From an uncultured Labrenzia sp. (lineage in GTDB: Bacteria; Pseudomonadota; Alphaproteobacteria; Rhizobiales; Stappiaceae): DNA of 42,401 nucleotides. Each line of letters starts with the position of its first letter. The first letter of the stretch is position 1. Position numbers and translations under genes: made by a program. This document shows, one piece after another, positions 26,221 through 35,316 of this stretch. The DNA lies in assembly GCA_937911395.1 (NCBI GenBank), contig CALDSI010000242.1, positions 1 to 42,401 of the forward strand, given 5' to 3'. Under the pieces are notes generated by a model. It did no database searches. It saw nothing but the letters and a program-made list of their open reading frames with translations, and had not been told where the DNA came from.

Positions 26221-26365
26221 CGGCGGCAAGAATTGCCGGGTCCGGAGTCCACTGTGACTATCGCCGGGAGGTCAAACGGGAATCGGGGGTGTCTGGAGAG
26301 TCAAGTGGACGACTCAGGCGAATCTCAAAAAAGACTCATAAACAGTCACTTACCTGGTCTGAGGT

Positions 26366-26390
26366 ACTGTCCCGCGAAGGGCGGGACAGT
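26366..26390. other. Strong hairpin downstream of the ABC ATPase gene
   Basis: ACTGTCCCGC (26366-26375), 5-base loop, GCGGGACAGT (26381-26390): a perfect 10-bp stem, 16 bases past the ATPase stop. No T-run on either strand. Likely the 3' end structure of the transporter operon. Confidence 0.55.
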
Positions 26391-26406
26391 GTAAATCTCT
26401 GAGGTG

Positions 26407-28128
26407 TCAGGCTGTTTCGAGATTGGCCCGAGACAGCAGTTCCATCGACGGCATCAGATTGAGAAGTTGCTGCGTGTATTCATGCTGCGGGTTCTCAAAC
26501 AGCTGATCGCAGTCCGCGACTTCGCAGAGTTCACCGTTGCGCATGACACCGATCCGGTTGCACATCTGCCGGATCACCGCGAGGTCGTGACTGATGAACA
26601 GCATGGTAAGGCCGAGTTCTTCTTGCAAATCCTTCAGAAGATTGAGGATCTGAGCCTGAATCGAGACGTCCAATGCGGAGGTCGGTTCGTCGCAAATCAG
26701 GAAGCGCGGCCGGGTCGCGAGGGCCCGGGCGATCGAAATTCTCTGGCGCTGACCGCCGGAAAACTCGTGCGGAAACTTTAGGCCAGCAGCCGCACCAAGA
26801 CCCACATGATCCAGCAGATCGTCAACGATCTGGCGCACTTCGGAATTGCTGGAGGCCAGTTTGTGGAACTTGATCGGCTCGGCGATGATATCCTTTACCC
26901 GCATACGCGCATTGAGCGACGAATAGGGATCCTGGAAGATCATCTGCATCTGGCGGCGCATCGCCATCGTTTCGCGTTGGTTCTTCAGCGAAGTCAATTC
27001 TGTATTGCCGAAGAGGATTGAACCTCCACTCGGGTGATAAAGCCCCGTGACCACTCGCGCGACGGTGGATTTGCCGGACCCGCTTTCGCCAACAAGACCA
27101 AAAGTCTCGCCCTCGTTGATGTCGAAGCTTACCTTCTTGACCGCGTGAAAATACTCTCGTTGCGATGGGAAGACAGATCCTTTGGTCTCAAATCGCATTT
27201 CCAGGTCACGGATTTGGACAAGCGGTCCATTCACCTTTTCATATTCTCGGGACTTGCCGAGCCAGTGGGTGGAGATGTCGATGTGTTTTTGAGGCGTGCC
27301 GGCCTTTTCGATGTAGTTGACCACCGGAAAGCGTTCAACTTTGATATCAGGCCGGGGTACGGCAGATATCAGGCTTTGTGTATAGGGGTGGTTTGGAGCG
27401 CCGAGGACCTGATTGGTTTCACCATACTCCACCAGTTCACCGTGGTACATCACCGCAACGTGATCGGTAATGTCCGCAATCACGCCCATGTCGTGGGTGA
27501 TCACGAGCATTGCAACGTTCCGCTCTTCACAGAGCTTTTTCATCAGCTCCAGAATTTGCGCCTGAATAGACACATCGAGCGCCGTGGTCGGCTCGTCAGC
27601 AATCACCAATTCAGGCTCGGCGCAAAGAGCGAGTGCGATCACCACGCGCTGGCGCATGCCGCCGGAGAATTGATGCGGATATTGTTTGATCCGCTCAGCC
27701 GGATTTGGAATACCGACTGCATCGATCAATTCGATCGCTCGCTGCTGTGCTTCCTTGCCGGAAAGCGGAAGGTGTGTGCGGATGGTCTCCACCAGTTGTG
27801 CTTCAACAGTCTGCAGAGGATCCAATGAAGTCAGTGGATCCTGGAAGATCATACCGATCTTACGTCCCCTCAGTTGACGCATTTTCTTGTAGGGCAGTTC
27901 ATCGATCCGCTGACCGTGCAGATAGACTTGGCCGCCTGCAATGTGACCAGGTTCTTGGAGAAGGCCGATGACGGCATTGCCAACAGTGGACTTGCCGGCG
28001 CCGGATTCTCCGACAACGCCGAGAATTTTACCGGCTTCTACTTTCAGGCTCACCTCGTCAACCGCGACAAAAACAGATTTGCGGCCCGGGAACTCGACCC
28101 GAAGGTCTTTGATATCTAGGACGTTCAC
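26407..28128 (-). CDS. Dipeptide/oligopeptide ABC transporter, fused double ATP-binding protein
   Basis: Energises uptake by the two permeases upstream. 573 residues with two complete ATPase halves (DppD-like and DppF-like). First half: Walker [11 protein letters not shown]-loop [10 protein letters not shown], signature FSGGMRQR, Walker [13 protein letters not shown]. Second half: [38 protein letters not shown]. Each half has the C-terminal extension with HPYTQSL or HEYTQQLL typical of peptide transporters. GTG 28128 is preferred, 10 bases after the permease stop; the frame is open to 28179 but would overlap that gene. Last gene of the transporter operon. Confidence 0.93.
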   Translation of the reverse strand: MNVLDIKDLRVEFPGRKSVFVAVDEVSLKVEAGKILGVVGESGAGKSTVGNAVIGLLQEPGHIAGGQVYLHGQRIDELPYKKMRQLRGRKIGMIFQDPLTSLDPLQTVEAQLVETIRTHLPLSGKEAQQRAIELIDAVGIPNPAERIKQYPHQFSGGMRQRVVIALALCAEPELVIADEPTTALDVSIQAQILELMKKLCEERNVAMLVITHDMGVIADITDHVAVMYHGELVEYGETNQVLGAPNHPYTQSLISAVPRPDIKVERFPVVNYIEKAGTPQKHIDISTHWLGKSREYEKVNGPLVQIRDLEMRFETKGSVFPSQREYFHAVKKVSFDINEGETFGLVGESGSGKSTVARVVTGLYHPSGGSILFGNTELTSLKNQRETMAMRRQMQMIFQDPYSSLNARMRVKDIIAEPIKFHKLASSNSEVRQIVDDLLDHVGLGAAAGLKFPHEFSGGQRQRISIARALATRPRFLICDEPTSALDVSIQAQILNLLKDLQEELGLTMLFISHDLAVIRQMCNRIGVMRNGELCEVADCDQLFENPQHEYTQQLLNLMPSMELLSRANLETA

Positions 28129-28138
28129 AGGAAGTACC

Positions 28139-29083
28139 TCAGCGCAGTTTTGGGTTGAGCGCGTCACGCAGCCAATCACCCAACAAGTTTACGTTCAAGA
28201 CCAGCAATGCCAGCGCAATGCCGGGGAAAATAGCGATCCACCATTCGCCTGAATAGAGGAAATCGTTGCCAATGGCGATCAGAGTTCCAAGAGATGGTTG
28301 TGTAGGCGGCATGCCGACACCAAGGAACGATAGGCTGGATTCCGTGACGATTGCCAGCGCCAGGTTGATCGTTGCAATAACCAACACCGGACCCATAACA
28401 TTCGGCAGTATGTGGCGCACCATTATGATGACCGAGGGAATGCCGATCACGCGTGCCGCCTGAACATATTCCTTGTTCTTTTCCACCATCGTCGACCCGC
28501 GAACCGTCCGGGCGTACTGCACCCAGAACGACAGCGCGAGTGCTACGATCAGGATGTAGAAGGCGAAAACTTCCCGGTCGATTCCGCCGAAGATACCCGC
28601 CGCAACACCGTCAATCAGAAGCGCGATCAAAATGGCCGGGAATGTCAGCTGGACATCGGCGATCCGCATGATGATCGCATCGACACGCCCACCCATATAG
28701 CCGGCGACGAGGCCGGCGGTGATGCCGATGATGGCGGCTGCGATGACAGAACAAAAACCGACAATGAGCGAAATTCGCATGCCGTAGAAAATGCCGGACA
28801 ACAGATCCCGGCCCTGATCGTCGGTGCCAAGCAGGAAGCGGGGGTCGGCAAACTCCATCCAAACCGGTGGAACACGGGCATCCAGAATGGAGATCGTCGC
28901 CAGATCAAACGGATTGTGGGGGGCGACCCAGGGCGCGAGGAATGCGACCAGGAACAGGAGGAGCGTCATGACGGCAGCAACCACGGTGACCTTCGAGCGG
29001 AGGAAGGAGTGGAACAGGTCGCTGTCGATGATGCGTGCAAGGCGGCCTTTCGGCTCGCTGTTCGATGTGGAGACATCAGCCAT
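28139..29083 (-). CDS. Dipeptide-type ABC transporter permease, DppC-like
   Basis: Inner-membrane permease of about 314 residues. A cytoplasmic N-terminus leads to the first membrane helix (VVAAVMTLLLFLVAFLAPWVAP), the periplasmic segment HNPFDL..PPVWM..RFLLGTDDQGRDLLSGIFYGMRIS, four or five further helices, and the EAA loop EYVQAARVIGIPSVIIMVRHILPN. FLGVGMPPTQPSLG near the end is also family-typical. ATG 29083 has AAGGAG 8 bases upstream. 12 bases after the partner permease. Confidence 0.94.
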   Translation of the reverse strand: MADVSTSNSEPKGRLARIIDSDLFHSFLRSKVTVVAAVMTLLLFLVAFLAPWVAPHNPFDLATISILDARVPPVWMEFADPRFLLGTDDQGRDLLSGIFYGMRISLIVGFCSVIAAAIIGITAGLVAGYMGGRVDAIIMRIADVQLTFPAILIALLIDGVAAGIFGGIDREVFAFYILIVALALSFWVQYARTVRGSTMVEKNKEYVQAARVIGIPSVIIMVRHILPNVMGPVLVIATINLALAIVTESSLSFLGVGMPPTQPSLGTLIAIGNDFLYSGEWWIAIFPGIALALLVLNVNLLGDWLRDALNPKLR

Positions 29084-29095
29084 GGTCAAGTCTCC

Positions 29096-30070
29096 TTATG
29101 GCCGTCCGACCCGCAGACGCGGATCGATGAAGAAATAGAGAATGTCGACGATGAAATTGATCGCGACGAACAGGAAAGCGGTCAGCAACAGATAGGCCGA
29201 CATGATCGGAATATCGACGTTCTGTACCGCCTGCAGGAACATCAGACCCATGCCCGGCCACTGGAAGACGGTTTCCGTAATGGTGGCAAAGGCGATGATC
29301 GACCCGAGCTGAAGACCGGTGATCGTGATCACGGGGACCATGGTGTTCTTCAGCGCATGCCGGAAATGGACCAGCCGGTCCGGCAAACCGCGCGCGCGGG
29401 CAAACTTGATATAGTCGGTCCGGATGACTTCCAGCATTTCTGCCCGGATCAGGCGCATGATCAGTGTCATCTGGTACATGCCGAGCGTGACTGCTGGCAG
29501 GATCAGTGCTTTCAGACCGGAGGCTGTCAGGAAGCCCGTTGTCCACCAGGAGCCGACCTGGACGACATCGCCGCGGCCGAAGCTTGGCAGCCACTGCAGC
29601 GTGACCGAGAACAGGAAGATCAACAAGATCCCGATGAAGAAGGTGGGCAGGGATATGCCCACAAGGGATACCGAGAGAAACAGTTTTGATATGGCCGATT
29701 CCCGGTTAAGCCCGGCGTAAATACCCATGGGTATGCCGACAATCAGCGCAAATACAAAGGAGGCGAAACTGAGCTCAAGCGTCGCCGGGATGCGTTTGGC
29801 GAACAGTTCGGAAACGGGTTGTTTGAACTGATAGGAGGTGCCGAAGTCGAACTGCACCGCATTGCCGATGAAACGGGCAAACTGTACCGGGATTGGATCG
29901 TTCAAGCCCAAACGTTCGCGCAGCGCTTCACGTTCTTCGATGGATGTCTCGATGCCGACCATCTGGTTGATCGGATCTCCGACGAAACGGAACATGGTGA
30001 AGGCAAGAAGCGCCACCACCAACATGACAATCATCGCTTGAAGCAAACGACGTGTTGCAAAACCTATCAT
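29096..30070 (-). CDS. Dipeptide-type ABC transporter permease, DppB-like
   Basis: Inner-membrane permease of 324 residues, starting MIGFATRRLLQAMIVMLVVALLAF (first helix). DPINQMVG and REALRERLGLNDPIPVQFARFIGNAVQFDFGTSY form the periplasmic loop of this family. The EAA loop is DYIKFARARGLPDRLVHFRHALKNTMVP. FQWPGMGLMFLQAVQNVDIPIM precedes the last helix, and the end is FIDPRLRVG. Follows the binding-protein gene with a strong hairpin between them. Confidence 0.94.
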   Translation of the reverse strand: MIGFATRRLLQAMIVMLVVALLAFTMFRFVGDPINQMVGIETSIEEREALRERLGLNDPIPVQFARFIGNAVQFDFGTSYQFKQPVSELFAKRIPATLELSFASFVFALIVGIPMGIYAGLNRESAISKLFLSVSLVGISLPTFFIGILLIFLFSVTLQWLPSFGRGDVVQVGSWWTTGFLTASGLKALILPAVTLGMYQMTLIMRLIRAEMLEVIRTDYIKFARARGLPDRLVHFRHALKNTMVPVITITGLQLGSIIAFATITETVFQWPGMGLMFLQAVQNVDIPIMSAYLLLTAFLFVAINFIVDILYFFIDPRLRVGRP

Positions 30071-30096
30071 TTCGGCTCTTTACGTTTTCAAGAAAA

Positions 30097-30123
30097 GGCG
30101 CCCCCGGCGGAACCGGGGGCGCT
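30097..30123 (-). terminator. Intra-operon hairpin between binding-protein and permease genes
   Basis: GCGCCCCCGG pairs with CCGGGGGCGC (stem 30098-30122 plus a G-T pair), loop of 5. On the minus strand it is followed by TTTTCTT; on the plus strand by TCTATTTTT. Probably a partial terminator giving more binding protein than permease, as is common in binding-protein-dependent systems. Confidence 0.75.
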
Positions 30124-30143
30124 TCTATTTTTGTTAGGACCGC

Positions 30144-31727
30144 TTAGTTCTTGGTGACGAAGCGGAAGTGGAACTGGTTATCCGCACGCTGGACGAGCTC
30201 AACGTCGTCCGCAACGCCCCATGCCAGACCCTGCTGGTGCAACGGGATGTAGTAGGCATTGTCGTGGGAGATCTTGTAGGCTTCCGCGATCATGTCGTCG
30301 CGTTTCGCCGGATCGTTTTCAACCAGGATCTGTTGAGTCAGCTCATCGATTTTCGCATCGCACCAGCCACCGTTGTTGAACGGAGAGCCTTTGCCAGCTT
30401 CGTCGCGGCAGTTCATCAGGTTGGACAGAACGTTGAAGCTGTCGAAGGAACCCGGGGTCCAGCCAAGCAGGTAGAACGATGTGTCGTAACCACCAGAGGC
30501 CAGGATCTTGGCAAAGTACTTCGCTTTCGGCTGGGCGTTCAAGTCAACCTTGACGCCAACGCGGGCGAGCATCGCAGCAACAGCCTGACAGATGGCTTCG
30601 TCGTTGACATAGCGATCGTTCGGGCAGTCCATGCCGACAGAGAACCCGTCCGGGTACCCGGCTTCTGCAAGAAGGTCCATTGCAGCCTGCGGGTCATACG
30701 GATAGCGCTCGAACTCTTCCGACTTGGAGAACAGGAACGGAGAGATCATGATTGCGGACGGTGTTGCAAGGTTCCGCATCACTTTCTGCTTGATCGCTTC
30801 AATGTTGATGGCCTGGTAGAACGCTTTGCGAACCTTGGCATCCTTGAACGGGTTTTTGCCCTTCACGTCGGAATAGAGCAGCTCATCGCGCATTTGGTCC
30901 ATGCCGAGGAAGATCGTGCGCAGTTCAGGACCAGTCAGGGCGACAGTGCCGTCATTGTCGTTGATGCGTTTGATGTCCTGGATGGGGATCGGATAAACCA
31001 TATCCATCTCGCCGGACAGAAGCGCTGCAACGCGGGTTGCATCAGATCCGATCGGAGTGAACTCAACGGTGGTCAGGTTGTGAGCCGCTGTATCCCACCA
31101 GCCGTCGTTTTTCTCGTAGACGGTTTTCACACCCGGCTCGTGGCTGACCAGCTTGAATGGGCCGGTGCCGTTCGCGTTCAGCGCCGCATAGTTTGGTGTG
31201 GTGTCGGATGCAGAGGTGACTTTGACCGCGTCGTTGGCCTCGGTCCACTCCTTGTCCATGATGTAGAACGTGTCCCACTCATAGTGCAGGATCGGGTTCG
31301 GCCCGGTCAGAACGAAGTCGACGGTATAGTCGTCAACGATCTCGACTTTGGCATCGCCCGGAACGCGGGTTGTCAGGTCGGAACCTTCGGAACGGACACG
31401 GTCAACGGAAAAGGCGACGTCTTCAGCTGTAAAGTCGTTGCCATTGTGGAACTTCACGCCTTGGCGAAGGTAAAAACGCCAGCGGTTCGGCTCGACAACT
31501 TCCCAACGCTCGGCAAGGCTCGGCTCGATCTGCAGGTCTGCACCGCGGCGGGTCAGACCTTCATAAGTGTTGCCTAGGGCGGACAGCGTGAAGGTTTCGT
31601 TGAGGCTGTACGGGTCAAGGGCGTTCAATGTCCCCTGAAACGCAAACTTCAATGTTTCCGCCTGCGCAGCGGATGCCACGCCAAACGTTGCTACAGCAGC
31701 AGCAATCAATTTGGTTTTGGTATTCAT
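30144..31727 (-). CDS. Dipeptide/oligopeptide-binding periplasmic protein (SBP family 5)
   Basis: Captures the substrate in the periplasm. 527 residues. Signal peptide MNTKTKLIAAAVATFGVASAAQA (cut after residue 23). Family 5 motifs: LDPYSLNETFTLSALGNTYEGLTRR, PSLAERWEVVEPNRWRFYLRQGVKFHNGNDFTAEDVAFSVDRV, NGTGPFKL, and VRKAFYQAINIEAI. The end has AYYIPLHQQGLAWGV. ATG 31727 follows GAGGGG by a few bases; the frame is open to 31844 but that is leader DNA. First gene of the transporter operon, preceded by a promoter-like sequence and an inverted repeat. Substrate (di- or oligopeptide, opine or other) cannot be fixed from sequence. Confidence 0.93.
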   Translation of the reverse strand: MNTKTKLIAAAVATFGVASAAQAETLKFAFQGTLNALDPYSLNETFTLSALGNTYEGLTRRGADLQIEPSLAERWEVVEPNRWRFYLRQGVKFHNGNDFTAEDVAFSVDRVRSEGSDLTTRVPGDAKVEIVDDYTVDFVLTGPNPILHYEWDTFYIMDKEWTEANDAVKVTSASDTTPNYAALNANGTGPFKLVSHEPGVKTVYEKNDGWWDTAAHNLTTVEFTPIGSDATRVAALLSGEMDMVYPIPIQDIKRINDNDGTVALTGPELRTIFLGMDQMRDELLYSDVKGKNPFKDAKVRKAFYQAINIEAIKQKVMRNLATPSAIMISPFLFSKSEEFERYPYDPQAAMDLLAEAGYPDGFSVGMDCPNDRYVNDEAICQAVAAMLARVGVKVDLNAQPKAKYFAKILASGGYDTSFYLLGWTPGSFDSFNVLSNLMNCRDEAGKGSPFNNGGWCDAKIDELTQQILVENDPAKRDDMIAEAYKISHDNAYYIPLHQQGLAWGVADDVELVQRADNQFHFRFVTKN

Positions 31728-31786
31728 AGTCCCCTCTTCAGTGCTATTCAGCGCTTTTGTGAACTCGGTGTTGTTCAATTTGTTCT

Positions 31787-31844
31787 TTACGACCGGAAAG
31801 TCGTAAATTGTGCCAATTATGACAGCGTTGGCGGAATGCATCAA
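31787..31844 (-). promoter_or_regulatory. Candidate promoter and operator of the peptide transporter operon
   Basis: On the minus strand TTGATG (31844-31839), 17-bp spacer and CATAAT (31821-31816) form a plausible sigma-70 promoter. Just downstream, TTACGAC (31787-31793) and GTCGTAA (31800-31806) are a perfect 7-bp inverted repeat covering the likely start point, which could be an operator or a 5' hairpin. Confidence 0.45.
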
Positions 31845-31861
31845 ATCGGATTTCTCCGATT
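31844..31861 (-). other. Hairpin over the argE stop codon
   Basis: AATCGGA (31844-31850), a four-base loop (GAAA in the minus-strand RNA) and TCCGATT (31855-31861), overlapping the argE TAA. No U-run follows. Overlaps the -35 box of the next gene by one base. Confidence 0.45.
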
Positions 31862-33020
31862 AGCGCAAAACTTTTTCACACAGGTCATCCAGAAAACTGG
31901 CACATTTATCAAGTTCCGTTAGGTCGATAAACTCATCGGCCTGATGTGCCTGGTCGATCGATCCGGGTCCGCACACCACCGTTGACAGGCCATGCTCCTG
32001 AAACTGACCACCTTCTGTTGCGTAGACAACAACATGACGGCCGTTGTCGCCAGTCAGGCGCCGGACCAATTGCTCTGCGGTTCCGTCGGTTTCTTCGGCC
32101 AGCCCTGGAACCATGGCAAGGACATCGATATCGATCCGGCAGCCCTTTGAGATCTCCTGCATGCCTGGAAGAACATGGTCGGCGGCATATGTCCGGTAGG
32201 CAGCAATCCAGTCTTCCAGGTTCTCGCCGGGCAGCAACCGGATATCTGTCATGAATTCGCAGCTCTGTGCCGTGATGTTGTGTGCTTTTCCGCCCTGGAT
32301 CGTGCCGCAATGCAAGGTCGTGTAGGGCGGCTCGAATGGACACTCCGGATCTGCTTTGGATTTGTTCTTTTCGGTCTGCCCGTCCAGCCAGGAAATCAGT
32401 TTCACAGCGGCGGAAATTGCGGATGCCCCGCGGTGCAGCTGGCTGGAATGTACAGGATGCCCATGGACGTGGGTTTTCAGAACGGCGATTCCCTTGTGTC
32501 CGGTAACGACCTTCATGTTGGTTGGCTCGCCAACAATTACGGCAGCTGGTTGCGGCCCCCCGGCCAGCATCGCCTTGATCATCGGCGGCGCGCCAAAGCA
32601 GCCTACTTCTTCATCGTAAGACAGTGCGATGTGGATCGGTTTGGAGAGGTTTGCGCTCAGAAAATCCGGCACTTTTGCGAGAACTGTTGCTGCAAACCCT
32701 TTCATGTCAGCAGTGCCGCGCCCGTAGAGGCGGCCGCCATCCTCCCATGCCGAGAACGGATCCGACGTCCAGTTCTGTCCGTCGACGGGAACCACGTCGG
32801 TGTGTGCCGACAAAACGATACCGCCATCGACATTTGGCCCGACAGTGGCAACCAAGGCGGCTTTTTCACCCGTTTCGTCCGGTACACGCACGGACGATAT
32901 TCCATGACTGGACAGGTACTCTTCGACGAATGAAACAAGCTGAAGGTTGCTGCGATCTGACACTGTGTTGAAGGACACGAGTTTCGTCAGCATTTCTTGC
33001 GGTGTAAAAGTGTTTGGCAC
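31860..33020 (-). CDS. argE: Acetylornithine deacetylase-type M20 metallopeptidase
   Basis: Hydrolyses N-acetyl-L-ornithine or a related N-acyl amino acid. 386 residues of the ArgE/DapE/M20 family: metal site LSAHTDVVPVDGQNW at about 69-83, GRGTADMKGFAATVL at about 99-113 (bridging Asp), catalytic Glu in SYDEEVGCFGA, IVGEPTNMKVVTGHKG, HSSQLHRGASAI in the dimer domain, and a final HQADEF. GTG 33020 is the start. It sits between the cyclase and the peptide transporter, all on one strand, so a catabolic role on imported N-acylated amino acids or dipeptides is as likely as arginine synthesis. Confidence 0.87.
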   Translation of the reverse strand: MPNTFTPQEMLTKLVSFNTVSDRSNLQLVSFVEEYLSSHGISSVRVPDETGEKAALVATVGPNVDGGIVLSAHTDVVPVDGQNWTSDPFSAWEDGGRLYGRGTADMKGFAATVLAKVPDFLSANLSKPIHIALSYDEEVGCFGAPPMIKAMLAGGPQPAAVIVGEPTNMKVVTGHKGIAVLKTHVHGHPVHSSQLHRGASAISAAVKLISWLDGQTEKNKSKADPECPFEPPYTTLHCGTIQGGKAHNITAQSCEFMTDIRLLPGENLEDWIAAYRTYAADHVLPGMQEISKGCRIDIDVLAMVPGLAEETDGTAEQLVRRLTGDNGRHVVVYATEGGQFQEHGLSTVVCGPGSIDQAHQADEFIDLTELDKCASFLDDLCEKVLR

Positions 33021-33035
33021 GTGCGCCCCGGTTAT

Positions 33036-34775
33036 TTACACGGGGTCTTTTGCCCCCGTTTCCCCGGGCAGCAATAAACCATTCATCTGCTTAAGTGCAA
33101 AGGCTTGTAATGGTTTTTCCTTGCCGCGTACGCTGACGTCGTACAGCGCTTCGTCAGGTGCCGTAGCGCGAGCCGCGTCGATAACATCTTTAGAAACAAC
33201 AAGGAAGCTGTTCCGAGATTTGTTTTCAGTTTCCAGCCGGCTAGCTGTGTTGACGACGTCGCCAAGCGCGGTGAGCCCACCTTCAGATTTGCCCGATCCG
33301 GCGGCGCCAATACGTCCGAGGATGGCCTGGCCGAGATGGAGGCCGACACCGAGACGGATCGTGTCACGGAACTGCGGGCCTTTTTCTGTGTTGAGGGCTT
33401 CCATGACCTGCTCAATGCCTCGGCAGGCCTTTAAAGCTTGGCGCGCACCGGTCTTAGCACCCGTTTCCATACCGAAGATGGCCATGATGCCATCACCGAT
33501 GAACTTGTCGACATAACCGCCTTTGGCCCGGATCACGGCTGAAACCCGGTCAAGGTACTGGTTCAGGAGAAAGACGACGTCGTAGGCGAGTTGCGCCTCG
33601 GTCATGCTGGTGAAGTTCCGAAGGTCGACGAACATGACCACAACATCCTGCTCGACCCCCCAATAATAAGCATCCTGAACATGGTCCTGCCGCACCATGT
33701 TTGCTTTCACCGGCACCAAGGGCTGAACTTCAAGGTTTGCCGCTGGCCGGATCTGGCAAGCCAACCGGACATCCTCCGGAACTCCAATCCGCTTCAAGAC
33801 GGTCGTTTCAGCCGGGCTTGGCTGTGACAAACCATCCAGTCCGTTTAAAACTTTGACACGGCAGGTCGAGCAGCGTGCACGGCCGCCGCAAACAGAAGCG
33901 ACGGGAATTCCGTTCATGCGGCTGATCTCAAGAAGAGATGCACCCGGTTGTGCACGAACGGTAAGGCCGCCTGGATAGGAAATCGAAATTCCGCTGGACA
34001 CACGGCTCGCGAGATACCGGATGACAATGACAAACAGGCTCAAGAATATCAGGCCGAATACAATGGCTCTGATATTGCCGGTCTGCGTATAGAGCCACGC
34101 CCACTGATCTTTAGTAACCGTGACTGTCACGTCCTTTGCCAGAGCCAGCCGCCGGGCGCCCTCGACAAACCCCCAAAGCGCCATCACGGGCCATGCGATA
34201 GCGGCGGCCAGGGCGATGTACTTCATCCGGTGGTAGAACGGGTAGAGCCGCAGCCAGAAATGCAGCCCGATCATCGCGTGGGTCCAAACCACCAGCAAAA
34301 GGATGGATTGCATGACGGCATTTTGCGGCCAGAGGATCGTCAGCATCTGATGGTAGTTCGGGATAAAGCCGAATTCCTTCGCCAGCCCCATCGTTGTGAT
34401 GACATGTGGGATGAGTGTCCAGGGGATGTAAAGCCCAAGTACAAGCTGAGCGAACTCCCAGGGCGGCATGCGCAAAGTGCGTCTCTTGGATGTTCGCCAC
34501 AGCGCCAGCGCGACATGGGTGAGGGCTGCTGAGATCAACACGGTTTCGCCGATCGGCCCGCGCCAGATCCAGTAGTGCCACAGGGACATTTTCTCCATCG
34601 CATTGACGGAAATGATGCCCATCGCGTGGTTGGAAAAGTGACTGAGGCAAAACAGGAAAAGGACCATTCCGCTCCACAGGCGCAGCCGTTGGCGCCAGTT
34701 GCCGTGCCCGGGGTTGGGCCATGCCGCATCCGCAGCGGTTGCGGGCACTTTTGATGGAATGGCGGGGTCGGTCAC
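33036..34775 (-). CDS. Membrane adenylate cyclase with 2Fe-2S ferredoxin domain
   Basis: 579 residues, three parts. 1-258: six hydrophobic helices (about 34-55, 74-93, 107-128, 155-178, 186-206, 235-255) with many His (46, 50, 66 region, 87, 124, 166, 172), like a succinate-dehydrogenase-type heme b anchor. 262-352: a ferredoxin domain with Cys296, Cys302, Cys305 and Cys340 (VCGGRARCSTCR, LACQI). 376-560: class III cyclase, with metal Asp384 in FVDLRNFTS, Asp428 in KFIGDGIMAIFG (Lys424 favours ATP) and DVVNTASRLE. The architecture suggests cAMP made in response to quinone/redox state; a redox-regulated Sinorhizobium CyaC with a diheme anchor is the closest described case I know. 15 bases upstream of argE. 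Confidence 0.88.
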   Translation of the reverse strand: MTDPAIPSKVPATAADAAWPNPGHGNWRQRLRLWSGMVLFLFCLSHFSNHAMGIISVNAMEKMSLWHYWIWRGPIGETVLISAALTHVALALWRTSKRRTLRMPPWEFAQLVLGLYIPWTLIPHVITTMGLAKEFGFIPNYHQMLTILWPQNAVMQSILLLVVWTHAMIGLHFWLRLYPFYHRMKYIALAAAIAWPVMALWGFVEGARRLALAKDVTVTVTKDQWAWLYTQTGNIRAIVFGLIFLSLFVIVIRYLASRVSSGISISYPGGLTVRAQPGASLLEISRMNGIPVASVCGGRARCSTCRVKVLNGLDGLSQPSPAETTVLKRIGVPEDVRLACQIRPAANLEVQPLVPVKANMVRQDHVQDAYYWGVEQDVVVMFVDLRNFTSMTEAQLAYDVVFLLNQYLDRVSAVIRAKGGYVDKFIGDGIMAIFGMETGAKTGARQALKACRGIEQVMEALNTEKGPQFRDTIRLGVGLHLGQAILGRIGAAGSGKSEGGLTALGDVVNTASRLETENKSRNSFLVVSKDVIDAARATAPDEALYDVSVRGKEKPLQAFALKQMNGLLLPGETGAKDPV

Positions 34776-34951
34776 AGTGTCTGAACGCCTGGCGAAAAAG
34801 TGGACTGATCGTATTTGTCGACAGTGCAGCTTGAAGCGCCCGCGTCAAGACGGAACCGGGCTGATCGTGGATTGTCGGGCGATGGTCTTGAAACACTCAG
34901 AACAAAAAGTAATTGTGCCGCCAAATGAAATTCAAACCGGCAAGAGGCATC

Positions 34952-35311
34952 ATGAAGGTCTACGGCATCAAGAATTGCGACACGGTCAAGAAAGCGCGGA
35001 AGTTTCTGGATGAAGCCGGGGTGGAGTACAGTTTTCACGACTACAAGAAGGACGGTGTTGATGCCGACAAGCTCGCCAAGTTTGTGGGCGAGTTCGGCTG
35101 GGAAGCGGTTTTGAACAAGCGCGGCACGACCTGGCGCCGGCTGGATGAAGCCACCCAGGAGGGCGTGACCGATGCAAAAAGCGCGCTGGACGTCATGATC
35201 GACAATCCATCCGTCATTAAGCGCCCGATTGTAGAAGGCGCTGAAAAGAATTTCATCGGGTATGACGCTGTTGCCTGGGAAATGGCGCTGGAGTTGGGTG
35301 AACTGAAGTAG
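34952..35311 (+). CDS. ArsC/Spx-family protein (YffB-like)
   Basis: A 119-residue thioredoxin-fold protein starting MKVYGIKNCDTVKKARKFLDEAG. A single Cys9 stands where ArsC and Spx have their active-site Cys (no CxxC). FHDYKKDG at 29-35, LNKRGTTWRRL at 54-64 and the Arg91 in IKRPIVEG complete the ArsC-like site. It resembles YffB (glutathione-related, role unknown) more than true arsenate reductases. AGAGG precedes ATG 34952. Followed by a terminator that overlaps the convergent M15 gene. Confidence 0.87.
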   Translation: MKVYGIKNCDTVKKARKFLDEAGVEYSFHDYKKDGVDADKLAKFVGEFGWEAVLNKRGTTWRRLDEATQEGVTDAKSALDVMIDNPSVIKRPIVEGAEKNFIGYDAVAWEMALELGELK

Positions 35312-35316
35312 CGCAC

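Noticed and set aside
25819-26229. N-terminal extension of the pseudo-ATPase frame through the AT-rich island
   Set aside because: The extra 137 residues are F/I/L/Y-rich low complexity caused by base composition, and ATG 25818 has a good ribosome site.
26187-26402. Small plus-strand frame (71 codons) next to the AT-rich island
   Set aside because: No ribosome site, no family resemblance, and it crosses the hairpin of the transporter operon.
28412-29689. 425-codon open frame antisense to both permeases
   Set aside because: Highly charged, no motifs, and spans two real genes on the other strand.
30168-31577. 469-codon open frame antisense to the peptide-binding protein
   Set aside because: The opposite strand encodes a clear SBP family 5 protein with signal peptide; the antisense frame has no motifs.
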